NCBI RefSeq assembly: GCF_002902845.1
Contig: NZ_PPTF01000002.1
Location: 1-64,000, forward strand
Direction of reading: 5' to 3'
Source of the DNA: Chromobacterium sinusclupearum
Lineage (GTDB): Bacteria; Pseudomonadota; Gammaproteobacteria; Burkholderiales; Chromobacteriaceae
Length of the DNA stretch: 64,000 nucleotides
Numbering within the stretch: the stretch's first letter is position 1; each line of letters starts with the position of its first letter. The notes beneath the pieces are model-generated. The model saw only the letters and a list, made by a program, of their open reading frames with translations, was not told the DNA's origin and did no database searches. This document shows positions 27,980-37,480 of this stretch, in pieces. Made by a program: the position numbers and the translations under genes.

Positions 27980-30900
27980 ATGATAAAACCCACCCACTCC
28001 CCCGCGTCCCGCTCCCTACCAAATAAACGCGATGAACCGCAAAAAAAAATAGAAGAACCACGCAATCCAAGGATCGACAAACCAACATTTTATCCACCAG
28101 GCATTCCAGAACAAATTGAAAATATCAGGGAATTATCCGGATGGGATGAAAATACAACAGCCTTACTGAAAATAATCGCCTCGAAACTACATCTCTCCGG
28201 AAAAATAGGCGACCATTTGCTTGAAGAGTTGATGCAATTCGATGGCAACAAACAACATAAAAAATCATTAACAGAAGATTTGAAATGCGCTTTACGGGAC
28301 ATTGCGGCAGAGTTGGAGAACAACCCTGATGAATATTATGAGGCTCTGTTCTATCAGTCAGTGGCCAAGATCAGCCCACAACCGCTGGTGCAGAACAACC
28401 ACGCCGTTAAGGCGAGTCAGGACAACCACGCCGTCACGACGAGAATATTATCGGATATGGCTGATGGGGTGCTAAAAAACGTTGTATACAAACTGGTGAT
28501 CGAATCGCTTCCCATCAAGGATCTGCACCAACTGAAAATAAACTATGACGAGTTGTGCAAAATTTACAACGATAATTATACGTCACAAGACAGACTGGAA
28601 CGCCTGCACACCGCATTGGAACATCTGGATACTAATATTGCGAACCTTTGGGGGAAAAATCCTGCATTAGCACCCGCTCTGAAACCATTGCAAAGTTGCC
28701 TCGAAGCAATAATGCCTTGGCTGAAGAGTGTGAGCCATCAATGGCAGACCTTGGAGTACGGCATTCAGGAATACCAAAATCATTCGTCAGTATTTGATAA
28801 GTATGGCGATTTATTGGCAATGACCAACACCATACTATCTGATCAGAAGTTACAAGATGTTATCGGGAAAACGAGTCTGGACAGCATCAGACAGCATGTG
28901 AGTGCATTGGAACAGACCTTTGCGCAATTCAAACTTTTGCAAAATCTGCCTGACGATTCAGACTTACTCGATTATGTGAACATTCTGATTGCCAGCCCGC
29001 TGGCCCGACAGGCGCTGGACACCTCCCTGCTGCAACTTGCGCAGGCACTGGCATCGGTGAGAAGGGGCTACCCCAGCGAGGGTTCGCTGGGCGAAAAAAT
29101 AACATGGCTTACCAGCACTCTGGCCGAACCCGGGATTCTTTCGCATCTGGAAAGGTGGCTGGCGAACAAGCCCCAAGCGAACCAAATCATCCCTCTCCTC
29201 CAGTTTGCCGGCCAACTGCGCCACTTTCCCATGGATGGCTCATTGTGCAGTCAGGCGCTGTGGCTGCTGCAGCAAGCGAGCGGTCACGCCCCGGCGCTGG
29301 CATGGACTCAGTCTTTTCAGGCTGAGTTGGGGACATCAACGGCATCCCTCGCGTTATTGAACCGTCTGTTAGCGATCAACCAAAACGCCGGATCCTGGTC
29401 TGGCCTAATGTTCGATTTTGCCAAGGAACTGGCCCCTTCCGCCTTGTGGCTGGCGGCTCGCAGCGCCGCCAACACCTTACTGCCGCAGGAAGCCGTGAGG
29501 AAACTGGAAAAGTTTTATCAGGAAAGTACCGCCAATGAAAGCTGGTATGACTGGAGCAAGCGCCTTGCGAGCAGCACCGCAAGTCTCGTCATACCCTCCG
29601 CCTTTGCTGCGCTGACACAGGATCCGCTAGCTGCCGCCACCATGCGCTACGCGCAAGCCATCGCGGATCACCGCTGCTTTGATGACACGTTGCGTTGGTT
29701 TGTCGCCAACGACCCAAGCGATGACAAACAGTTGCAGTTCGTATACGGCCAATACTTGAACGCCATGTTGATGTGGGAGGCTTACCAAGCCTTCAACAGC
29801 AGCACCCCTGAAGCAGCCGATAATGCCCTGTGCCAATTAGCTGCAAAGCTTAAGGAGTACGGCGTCGTCAAGCATTATCCGCAGCTGGAGACGTTGATTG
29901 ATCTGATCCCGCTGCTGCCAGCACTCCGGGAGGCGCAGCGGGAGGTCGGTGCACTACGCCCTGCCGACACTTGGCTTGCATGGGCCAGTCAATGGCTGGA
30001 CGCGCTTGCCGGCAGCCAAAACAAGAACATGCAGGAACTGAGGGAGAAACTGTCAAGGAAGGTTGAGAACTGGCTGGCGGACGCTGCGATGTCAGCTTGC
30101 GGGACCGTAATAGAAAAATCGCGTGAAGGACTCGGTTCGCTCTGGGCCGCCTTGCCCTCAGTGCGCGATCCTCTCACCTTCCCCACTGCGCTGGCGGATG
30201 ATGGCGACAGGACTTCCTTCTCACCTGATCATGTTCAACAAGCTTTCACGCTGGGTGAATTTGGGCGAGCGGCAGACATACTTGAACAGATGACCTCTGA
30301 GAAACAGGCGGCATTCACCAGTCGCTACCCAGAAACGGCTGCGCTGCTCAAGGATAGAATGACGGGAACACACACCGGTGACGTCACGAGAAGCCTCGGC
30401 CCAATGCAGCTGGGTCTGAGCACCCCCCTCCCCAGGGAGGAGGGTGCGGCTGCCACGGTAGCCTCCCGCAGCAACGGGGCGAATTGGCAACTTGGAGCAG
30501 GCTTAGGACTGGAAGCCGTCGGCTTGGCGGCCATCGCTTATGGTCTGTGGCAGGCCAGACAAGCAGGACGGGTTGCCGCTCCTGCCACTGACGACATCGA
30601 GGCGACGTTGATAAATGATTCCAACGATCAGGGCAAGGATGTGGGAAGTTTGACCCAGTCCAGTCTTATCGCCAAGGCGGCTCCAACCGTTCCGCCTTCG
30701 CTGGGCAATCGATTGATGGAGCAGAAAATCCCCCTGCTGCTGGGGTTGGCTGCAGTGGCGACGGGGGCGGGCGTACTGGGGCATTACGCGTGGTCTCGTC
30801 GTGGCGTGGACGATCCCTCACCTGCAAGCGACAGCGACTATCAAAAAGCGTTGGCCATCTTCCAGGAAAATCCGGTTCCTGATCTGGACTTTCTTTTTTA

Positions 30901-33900
30901 TGACGAGCTGGCGGATACGCCTCCCGGTGGTGGCGCTACCGCTACTACCACACGCACGAGCGAGACGGTGTCCGTCGAGACGCTCCTAAGCCGGCGCAAG
31001 AGGAACGCCGACACAGACAGCGCGTCAATCCAAACTCGTATCGATAGGCTGCTCCGCGAGGAGAGGCTGAGCGACTATGGGCCAATACGCGCACTATTCG
31101 ATGGCGTGAATCAGAGTAGCGATGTGAGAAACCTCATTCAACATCGGCGGCCTCAGTCTGAGATAAATGTTATGAAATTGCTCAAGGCCATTGAGTTCTA
31201 CGACATAATTCCTAAATATTTTGGTGACGAGATCATTCAGAAATGCCGTCCCATCATTGATGGCTTGTGGCAAATTGCAGACAATCTATCTGATGAATAT
31301 GGCCGATCCAAAGTAGCGGAATACAAGAATGCCTTTTTAATTCAAAGCGCAAAACAAAAATCGGCTGCGGGGCAGGGCACCTCTTTGACTTCAACTCCGG
31401 AAGCCGCTGTGACGACTGAGGCGCCAAGGGTGTCGGCGCAGTTGCTCAGCGACTTCGAACGCTATGGCCGAAAAACTTTGGAGGACCTCGCCAAGGCGTA
31501 CAGTCCCATTTTGAATCCATCTGATTTCATTGATAAATTTATCGAAGAAGGGATACGGCGCTTCGAGAAGAGCAAGGGTATTTCGCTTGGCGGATTGGGG
31601 CCAAACAGCGGAATCAACGTAAATGCTAGACACGTCATTAGTAATGTAGGAGGAGGCTCCATCCAGACCGATTATGTCTACACTCACTCGTTGAAAGATA
31701 TTATTACCGGCCACTATTTGTATGAGTACAGATCAGGCCCGCTGAACGACTGGAGGCTCAATGTTGCCAATCCAATATACAAGGAGCTGATAGCATCGCT
31801 CAAAACGGATGATTTATCCTCCAAGATGGTGCAGGCGCTGTCAAATTATCGCAACAATCCAGATAATCGTTCTATATTAACGACGCATTATCAGAATATG
31901 CTTAGAGAACGATGCGAAAAGTATAAGGAAAGCCCAAATAAGATTCCCGCATATGAAGAAGCCGTGCAAAAATTTTTGAACGGGGAAATCCAGGCCACGG
32001 AAGTAACGTTTAATAAACATAAATTAAATGGCGTGTTCTTCATTCCCCTAGCCCCCCCCAACAGCCAACGCGGGGTACTTTTCAGCGTGGATGATCCAAA
32101 TTTTTTCCATGTCAGTGACAAAAATATTGCCTATGATGGACTTTTTGGCAGAGCAACCGCTGTCGTACCATCGATGCCACTGACAACAGATTTCAAGGAC
32201 TGGGTTCTTAGTAAACTACCGGTCTATTACGCCAGTGAATATAAACACAGTCCGCTTTCCATGTTCGAGAGCTCGGTCAAATACCACCATAACGATTTTG
32301 CTCCGGAGGTTCCTGAGGTGGTGAATCCCTTCGGATACACCGCAAGCCTTAATCGACCTGATCTGGCCAATAAGCTATTCGATGGATTCATGGAGCGCCT
32401 GGATTCAGATATCGATAAGTTGTTGTTCACCAGATCCGAGCAGATTACTGAAGAAACGCTGCAAATGGCCAAGGGGGTTCTGGCTGTTTTCGGTTCGGTA
32501 TTAGCTTTCGTTCCCTGCACGGGCCCGCTGCTGAGCCGCGTCGCGCTATTTATGACTAACCTGGCTATTGATACAGCATATGTAACAGCTACAGCGATGC
32601 AGGCTCAGCAAGCCAATAGACCGGAAGATGCAGCCGCCTATCGCAACGAAGCCATCATTGCCGGCGTCGTGGGCGGCTTGGTGGCCGTGCCGTCAGGTGT
32701 TCAAACGACCCGGGAGGCCGCCCGCCAAGCGCGCATCCTACGACAACAGGTCAAGACGGCATCGGCTAGCGCAATCCCTTCGCTGTTGAAGCATATGAAC
32801 TGGGAAAAACTCATAGACAGCCGCAAGATTGATCTCCTGGCCGATACCATGAAGAACAGCGAAACCGCCAAAGAACTGGCTCGCTTAACCAGCGCCGATG
32901 CAGTCGAACAATCGATACGGCGGAACTTGCAACTGGACGGCCTGGGCCAAGCCAAGTCCCGATTCACCTGGGGAAATTTGCCCGCTGAACAGGCACAGGT
33001 TCAGCGCAGGCTGAATTCCGACCTGACGCGCTTGCAAGACGCAACAAGACAACTTGACTGGATCCGCGAGCAGAAGCCGATCATCCCGCGCCGTACTTTG
33101 TCTGGAGGCCCGGAAGATGCTGCAGCTCGCTGGATCGTCAGCCGCAGCCGTACTGCCTCCACGGGTGTCGATACCGTGGCGCAGCCGCGCATACGGCAAG
33201 CGCTCATAGACTTTCGGCAGGCCGACTTGCTCGATTTTGATACCCTTGAGCGCATTCACAATGCCGTCTACATGCCTCCCCCGGGTCAACAGGCGCGCAC
33301 ATTCCGTTCCAGCAGCGATCCTACGTTCATGGGTTCTGACATCGCTCGTGCCGGCTTCAAGCGCGCGCTGGGCGATATTCGAATCAAGGTTCAGGCCGGG
33401 GAAATGGACTTGAGCGAGGCGCTTTATACGGTTATTACACGCTACCACCCCTATGGCGATGGCAACGGCCGTACGGCGCGGACCGCCTACGCGCTGGCGC
33501 AATTGCAAAATCAGCAACCGGGGACCGCCTTCAAGGCACTGACCGAATTTGCCGAAGAGGTACTCAATCCCCCTCTCGGTCAGTCCGTGAATACGGGAAC
33601 CCTCCATGAACAATTACGGGTGCTTGTTAATCGGGAGCCAGAGGCTTTGCCGGAAGAAATGACGACTTACCTGTCAGAACTGCGGCAAATCCCCGAGATC
33701 AATGCCAAGATGCTGAGTCCACTGCAAAACTGCGAGGCCATCGTGGACGACGCCGTCAAATTCATGCGGAGCAAGGGTATGGATAACATCCGGTATCGTG
33801 GGATGTATCTCTGGGCCAATGGCAGCGACAACCTCCCCGGAAACCACTTTGTGGTTCTTGGCGATATAAACGGCGAAACTTTTGTATTCGACTTGACGGC

Positions 33901-34132
33901 AGCCCAGTTTTCCAATAAGGGCATGCCCTCGCTTGATCAACCGCTGATTCTGCGCGAAGCCGACTGGGCGAAGCGTTACGAAAGCGCGACCACCACCAAA
34001 CTGATCAAATATAAAGACTTCGACCGTTTTAATGATGCTCGCCATGCCTTCAACTCGATAGACCAGCGACTACCAGATGAGCTGATCGATGGGGCCTACG
34101 TGTTGGCGAAACCCAGATGGTACAAGGCATAG
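27980..34132 (+). CDS. Giant multidomain toxin/effector with Fic domain and C-terminal PMT-like Cys-His-Asp domain
   Basis: 2050 aa from ATG 27980; a TTG 19 codons upstream is possible and neither start has a good ribosome-binding site. Residues about 1-800 are helical and unlike anything I recognise. Hydrophobic segments occur near 840-862, 917-938 and 1495-1540, and a middle region (around GVFFIPLAPPNSQRGVLFS) recalls large dermonecrotic-toxin-like proteins. Near the C-terminus HPYGDGNGRTAR (H1823-R1834) fits the Fic motif HxFx(D/E)GNGRxxR, the signature of AMP-transferases, with Tyr for Phe. Beyond it C1918 (QNCEAIV), H1956 (GNHFVVL) and D1971 (VFDLTAAQF) form a papain-like triad with spacing close to the P. 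multocida toxin deamidase domain. The 5' 400 bp are AT-rich. Delivery route is inferred: T3S or another contact system. Confidence 0.75.
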   Translation: MIKPTHSPASRSLPNKRDEPQKKIEEPRNPRIDKPTFYPPGIPEQIENIRELSGWDENTTALLKIIASKLHLSGKIGDHLLEELMQFDGNKQHKKSLTEDLKCALRDIAAELENNPDEYYEALFYQSVAKISPQPLVQNNHAVKASQDNHAVTTRILSDMADGVLKNVVYKLVIESLPIKDLHQLKINYDELCKIYNDNYTSQDRLERLHTALEHLDTNIANLWGKNPALAPALKPLQSCLEAIMPWLKSVSHQWQTLEYGIQEYQNHSSVFDKYGDLLAMTNTILSDQKLQDVIGKTSLDSIRQHVSALEQTFAQFKLLQNLPDDSDLLDYVNILIASPLARQALDTSLLQLAQALASVRRGYPSEGSLGEKITWLTSTLAEPGILSHLERWLANKPQANQIIPLLQFAGQLRHFPMDGSLCSQALWLLQQASGHAPALAWTQSFQAELGTSTASLALLNRLLAINQNAGSWSGLMFDFAKELAPSALWLAARSAANTLLPQEAVRKLEKFYQESTANESWYDWSKRLASSTASLVIPSAFAALTQDPLAAATMRYAQAIADHRCFDDTLRWFVANDPSDDKQLQFVYGQYLNAMLMWEAYQAFNSSTPEAADNALCQLAAKLKEYGVVKHYPQLETLIDLIPLLPALREAQREVGALRPADTWLAWASQWLDALAGSQNKNMQELREKLSRKVENWLADAAMSACGTVIEKSREGLGSLWAALPSVRDPLTFPTALADDGDRTSFSPDHVQQAFTLGEFGRAADILEQMTSEKQAAFTSRYPETAALLKDRMTGTHTGDVTRSLGPMQLGLSTPLPREEGAAATVASRSNGANWQLGAGLGLEAVGLAAIAYGLWQARQAGRVAAPATDDIEATLINDSNDQGKDVGSLTQSSLIAKAAPTVPPSLGNRLMEQKIPLLLGLAAVATGAGVLGHYAWSRRGVDDPSPASDSDYQKALAIFQENPVPDLDFLFYDELADTPPGGGATATTTRTSETVSVETLLSRRKRNADTDSASIQTRIDRLLREERLSDYGPIRALFDGVNQSSDVRNLIQHRRPQSEINVMKLLKAIEFYDIIPKYFGDEIIQKCRPIIDGLWQIADNLSDEYGRSKVAEYKNAFLIQSAKQKSAAGQGTSLTSTPEAAVTTEAPRVSAQLLSDFERYGRKTLEDLAKAYSPILNPSDFIDKFIEEGIRRFEKSKGISLGGLGPNSGINVNARHVISNVGGGSIQTDYVYTHSLKDIITGHYLYEYRSGPLNDWRLNVANPIYKELIASLKTDDLSSKMVQALSNYRNNPDNRSILTTHYQNMLRERCEKYKESPNKIPAYEEAVQKFLNGEIQATEVTFNKHKLNGVFFIPLAPPNSQRGVLFSVDDPNFFHVSDKNIAYDGLFGRATAVVPSMPLTTDFKDWVLSKLPVYYASEYKHSPLSMFESSVKYHHNDFAPEVPEVVNPFGYTASLNRPDLANKLFDGFMERLDSDIDKLLFTRSEQITEETLQMAKGVLAVFGSVLAFVPCTGPLLSRVALFMTNLAIDTAYVTATAMQAQQANRPEDAAAYRNEAIIAGVVGGLVAVPSGVQTTREAARQARILRQQVKTASASAIPSLLKHMNWEKLIDSRKIDLLADTMKNSETAKELARLTSADAVEQSIRRNLQLDGLGQAKSRFTWGNLPAEQAQVQRRLNSDLTRLQDATRQLDWIREQKPIIPRRTLSGGPEDAAARWIVSRSRTASTGVDTVAQPRIRQALIDFRQADLLDFDTLERIHNAVYMPPPGQQARTFRSSSDPTFMGSDIARAGFKRALGDIRIKVQAGEMDLSEALYTVITRYHPYGDGNGRTARTAYALAQLQNQQPGTAFKALTEFAEEVLNPPLGQSVNTGTLHEQLRVLVNREPEALPEEMTTYLSELRQIPEINAKMLSPLQNCEAIVDDAVKFMRSKGMDNIRYRGMYLWANGSDNLPGNHFVVLGDINGETFVFDLTAAQFSNKGMPSLDQPLILREADWAKRYESATTTKLIKYKDFDRFNDARHAFNSIDQRLPDELIDGAYVLAKPRWYKA

Positions 34133-34156
34133 TGTTTAGTCCCGTGTAATCACCCT

Positions 34157-34199
34157 ATGGCTCGGTGTTATCTTCTGCAGACAACCCGAGCCATTTTTG
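34157..34199 (+). terminator. Rho-independent terminator of the giant toxin gene
   Basis: ATGGCTCGG (34157-34165) and CCGAGCCAT (34186-34194) pair, with additional partial pairing inside the loop, and TTTTT follows. It starts 25 bp past the stop. Confidence 0.75.
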
Positions 34200-34335
34200 A
34201 TGAACACCAACAGGAAATTTATTGGGAGTGGGGCATCAATCTCAACTGAACCATGAAAATGAGCGAAATATTAAATTCTAGAATGGCTAAATTGATATCA
34301 TTTAACCTCATTCCTAGATAAATTTAAAGTTTGCC

Positions 34336-34845
34336 ATGCCAAATACAAAATTAACAATGGATGTTAAGTACAAGCTGGATTTGCTAATCAACTCCGTGCG
34401 CCAGACGCATGAAAAAAATAGTACAGAAAAAACCAAGGATGCAATTGGACAGGTCTTGAAAGCATGTTCGAATACATGCTTAGAAAAGGGGGTATCTGTA
34501 AAAGGCATGAAGAATATGCTTCACATGTCTAGTCTATGGGAGGTAAAGCATGCTTGCACATATGTCATGGAAAATCTTCCTGACCCATACGGATCTAATA
34601 ATATATCTTTCGACACAAAGGAGCGAAACGATAAATTCAAATGTGAACTTAATTTCATGATCAAAGGCGTAGAAAATAGAATAAAATCTGAATGGGCTAT
34701 TTTCAATGCTTGCGAACAAGAGTCAGCAGCTACAGGCAGAGTCAATTACAACTTCAGAAATCAATTAATGGAAAGACTAAGGGATCCAATTGATAGCAAT
34801 GTGCGTGGATTTATCAAAAATGGTGTTTTAGAAACCAATTTATGA
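34336..34845 (+). CDS. Hypothetical AT-rich orphan protein
   Basis: 169 aa, mostly helical and charged (MPNTKLTMDVKYKLDLLINSV...), with no signal peptide, membrane segment or motif I recognise. Codon use is clearly more AT-rich than the core genes, and the ribosome-binding site is weak. It sits between the giant toxin and the SseJ-like lipase. An accessory role, for example as effector or chaperone, would be guesswork. Confidence 0.5.
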   Translation: MPNTKLTMDVKYKLDLLINSVRQTHEKNSTEKTKDAIGQVLKACSNTCLEKGVSVKGMKNMLHMSSLWEVKHACTYVMENLPDPYGSNNISFDTKERNDKFKCELNFMIKGVENRIKSEWAIFNACEQESAATGRVNYNFRNQLMERLRDPIDSNVRGFIKNGVLETNL

Positions 34846-34939
34846 CAAATAACCATGCAAATCTCATGCGCCATAAAGGCTATTCTATTGACTTCATTCA
34901 AAAATTGAATACTAAGTCATTTATACATAAGGATTCACC

Positions 34940-36100
34940 ATGCCAATCATGCTAGGACCGCTATTTTCAACACGAACCAACAATAACGAGTTGGAGGCAA
35001 GAGGCCCAGCCCAAGAGCATTCTTGCAGACTTCAGCAGCTTAGACAGGTAAGCAATGATCCTGTAAAGATGGATGCTATCGATGGAGTTGGCACTGGAAA
35101 GAATAGTGATCTAGATGGAATGGGAGGAAACTTTCGACTCGCATTAAAAAATGCGGTAGTGGAAAAGGCATCTTCTAATCAAGTGCCGAATGAGGTGTTT
35201 CGGGATTTTTTGAGGGAGAGAGGAATTGATCGACTAGTTGTCATTGGCGATAGCCTTTCTGATTCAGATGGCCGGATGTGTAGCAAAACTCTGGGCTTAC
35301 TTCCATCTTCGACAGCATATTACCAAGGTAAATTTACCAATGGCTTTACTTGGCCCGAATTTTTGGCATCACCAAGCTTTATGGGAACTGATCTTGTTAA
35401 CAAAGCAGAGGGTGGAGCAGTTGCTGCGCGACACTCTATTAGCCCGGCATTTCTATTTGTTTCCAACATGAGCCGACAAATGAAGGACGTTACTTTTCAG
35501 GCGTCTGACGTAGTCATTCTGGCACTGGGCTCTAATGATTACATGACCTTTGGCAAAACTGATGTGGAAAAAGTTGTTTCAACCTATGAGAAAAACATCA
35601 AAAAACTAATATCATCTGGAGTCAAGCATATTATTATTGTTGGCGTGCCGGATCTTTCAAAGACAGTGTATGCCTATGATCAAAATAGAGATGAGAACTA
35701 TAGAGCGAGAATGGGAGAAATATCCACTCACCACAATAGCCGGCTAAGGGAAAAGGTCTCACAGCTGCAACTTGATTATGCTTCTGAAAATGTTTTCATC
35801 CGGTTCTTTGACATGCAGGCAAAATTTGAAGAGTTAACTGATATGGCAGGCACGGTTGGATATAATACGACAAAAAATTACTGTGAAGGATATATCGATT
35901 TAAAAGACTGGATGGGACTGGGTAGGGAAAGCAAGCTAAATACTGCTCATAGATATATATTCCATGACCAAGTCCACCCTAGCCAGGAAGTTCATCAAAT
36001 ACTAGCCTCACGTATGTTAAATTTCATAAAAGACGAGTTACTTGGATTTTCACAGGACGAGGCTCACTGTGAATTTCCGGTGCCAAGCGTAACCGAATGA
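34940..36100 (+). CDS. SseJ-like GDSL lipase / acyltransferase, candidate T3S effector
   Basis: 386 aa from ATG 34940, with AAGGATTC upstream. After about 95 residues without a signal peptide comes a GDSL domain: RLVVIGDSLSDSDGRM (nucleophile S105), KFTNGFTWPEFLASPSF, LALGSNDYMTF (D200), IIIVGVPDLS and FHDQVHPSQEVH (H346). These blocks match Salmonella SseJ (S151, D247, H384) with near-identical spacing. SseJ is a T3S effector that deacylates lipids and esterifies cholesterol on host membranes, activated by RhoA. The absence of a secretion signal peptide and the island context support an effector; that it is secreted is inference. AT-rich gene. Confidence 0.8.
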   Translation: MPIMLGPLFSTRTNNNELEARGPAQEHSCRLQQLRQVSNDPVKMDAIDGVGTGKNSDLDGMGGNFRLALKNAVVEKASSNQVPNEVFRDFLRERGIDRLVVIGDSLSDSDGRMCSKTLGLLPSSTAYYQGKFTNGFTWPEFLASPSFMGTDLVNKAEGGAVAARHSISPAFLFVSNMSRQMKDVTFQASDVVILALGSNDYMTFGKTDVEKVVSTYEKNIKKLISSGVKHIIIVGVPDLSKTVYAYDQNRDENYRARMGEISTHHNSRLREKVSQLQLDYASENVFIRFFDMQAKFEELTDMAGTVGYNTTKNYCEGYIDLKDWMGLGRESKLNTAHRYIFHDQVHPSQEVHQILASRMLNFIKDELLGFSQDEAHCEFPVPSVTE

Positions 36101-36737
36101 GCTGGAGAATAGGCTGCACAGCCGCTGCACTGCAATTCATAAAACGCAAGTAGCTTCTGTGTAGCCAGATTGATTGTGCGCACGGCAATGAAAGCACAGT
36201 TTCATTTATAGCTCTTCATCTCCCTCCCGCAGCCAAGCATGCCAATCATTCCTAATTGCAATTAATAATAAAAATACCAAACCAAGCAAAATTGACAAAG
36301 CTACCATTAGCAAAACCTTTAACATCTAGCCACCTTATATAAATTTACTACTACAAACTTGAGCAGACTAGCTGATGATGACTCAAATGAAATACTTGAC
36401 ATCAAGTCTATTAAATACTGCCATACATCAATATTCAATAGATAATAAGATTTGATTAAATATATGAATTGCAAAAACAGCTATTAAGATGATGGTATCT
36501 GAAAGATTTCCAGAAACCTTCACTAATGACAAGATGAAGAACCTTGTTGCATAAGTGCTCTGACGCCAAAGTCTGACGCAGTGCCTGAAAATGGCTAGTA
36601 GATGAAAGGACACATATCACCGTAGCGTAAATCTGCTAACTGGAGGGGAAATGACAAGTTGTAGCATGCAAAGCGAGAATCTGAAGAGAAAAACATCACT
36701 TGCCAGCCCCTTTGCAGCCACAAATAGGATGATAACG
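36101..36737. other. AT-rich region containing one small ORF
   Basis: 637 bp between the lipase and the next orphan. Apart from the 39-aa reading frame at 36206-36325 nothing coding is convincing. The segment around 36537-36600 (CTTGTTGCATAAGTGCTCTG onward) is compositionally different and recalls an insertion-sequence end, but I could not assign it. Confidence 0.4.
36206..36325 (-). CDS. Putative 39-aa single-pass membrane peptide
   Basis: ATG 36325 is preceded by AAGGTGG at 4 nt. The 39-residue product starts MLKVLLMVALSILLGLVF, continues as one uninterrupted hydrophobic helix to about residue 24, then has a polar tail (RNDWHAWLREGDEEL). Hydrophobic N-terminal helix, tryptophans and an acidic tail are typical of small membrane proteins and some type I toxins. 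No partner antisense RNA was identified. Confidence 0.45.
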   Translation of the reverse strand: MLKVLLMVALSILLGLVFLLLIAIRNDWHAWLREGDEEL

Positions 36738-37136
36738 TTAATTGCTCACGATATGCTGAATTAAATTTCGACTTTTTCTGTCCCTGATTTTCATAAATTC
36801 TTCAATCAACTCTTTCAGTTTATTCACTGATTCAGCCTTGCTTGGCGCCTGATGTCTCAGATTAAACCAGAACTTTTCTGCAAGCCAGCCACCAAAAAGG
36901 TGGCACACCTCATACTGGAAGCTAGAGTAATTATCACAGCCATACTTACTCAAAAGCGGCATTAAATCCTCAAGCATTTCAGTGCAGAGGATCGCATAAC
37001 ACCCCACCTCCTTTGCAATATGCATATTTTCAAATTCAAAACGATCAAGAAGATGCATATAATCAACATCAGGATTGGTCATCAAGCCTTCCTGAATATA
37101 TGCAGCACATATAGCTACAGTGATTTGGCCTATCAT
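36738..37136 (-). CDS. Hypothetical AT-rich orphan protein
   Basis: 132 aa from ATG 37136, preceded by GGGGGAGATTCGA, a good ribosome-binding site. No known domain; largely helical, five cysteines, and a basic C-terminal segment (KIRDRKSRNLIQHIV). Low-GC like its neighbours. The small acidic/helical character would allow a T3S chaperone or effector, but nothing specific supports it. Confidence 0.5.
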   Translation of the reverse strand: MIGQITVAICAAYIQEGLMTNPDVDYMHLLDRFEFENMHIAKEVGCYAILCTEMLEDLMPLLSKYGCDNYSSFQYEVCHLFGGWLAEKFWFNLRHQAPSKAESVNKLKELIEEFMKIRDRKSRNLIQHIVSN

Positions 37137-37480
37137 TCGAATCTCCCCCCGAAGCTACGATCATTCTCATATTGAAAAGTCAGATAGATTTGCCAGCATC
37201 AAAAAATTAACGAACAAGCGCAACTAAAAATAAGCTATAACGTCAATTTATACATCAAGCCCAGCTAGACAAACCCAAACATAAAGCTATTCATGTAAAG
37301 GTTATGATTGAATTTACGAAACTCTATTTTATTTAACGCTCCCGGCGACATCCTGATCGGCAGCCAGCGCCGGAGGCTCAAAGCCCAGATAGCACAGAAG
37401 CTCGCTAACGCGATGATGAAAAGTGGCTGGCATATGTTGAGATTCCTGCTTTTGATGGTCAACGAGCCCATGGCGCCACA
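37137..37480. other. Intergenic region, no gene seen
   Basis: 344 bp. The left half is AT-rich; from about 37335 the composition returns to GC-rich. The plus-strand frame across 37308-37480 has no ribosome-binding site and may be a remnant. This is the composition boundary between the AT-rich insert and the effector/T3S cluster. Confidence 0.4.

Noticed and set aside
36428..36613. 61-codon minus-strand frame starting at GTG
   Set aside because: No ribosome-binding site; part resembles an insertion-sequence end and not a gene.
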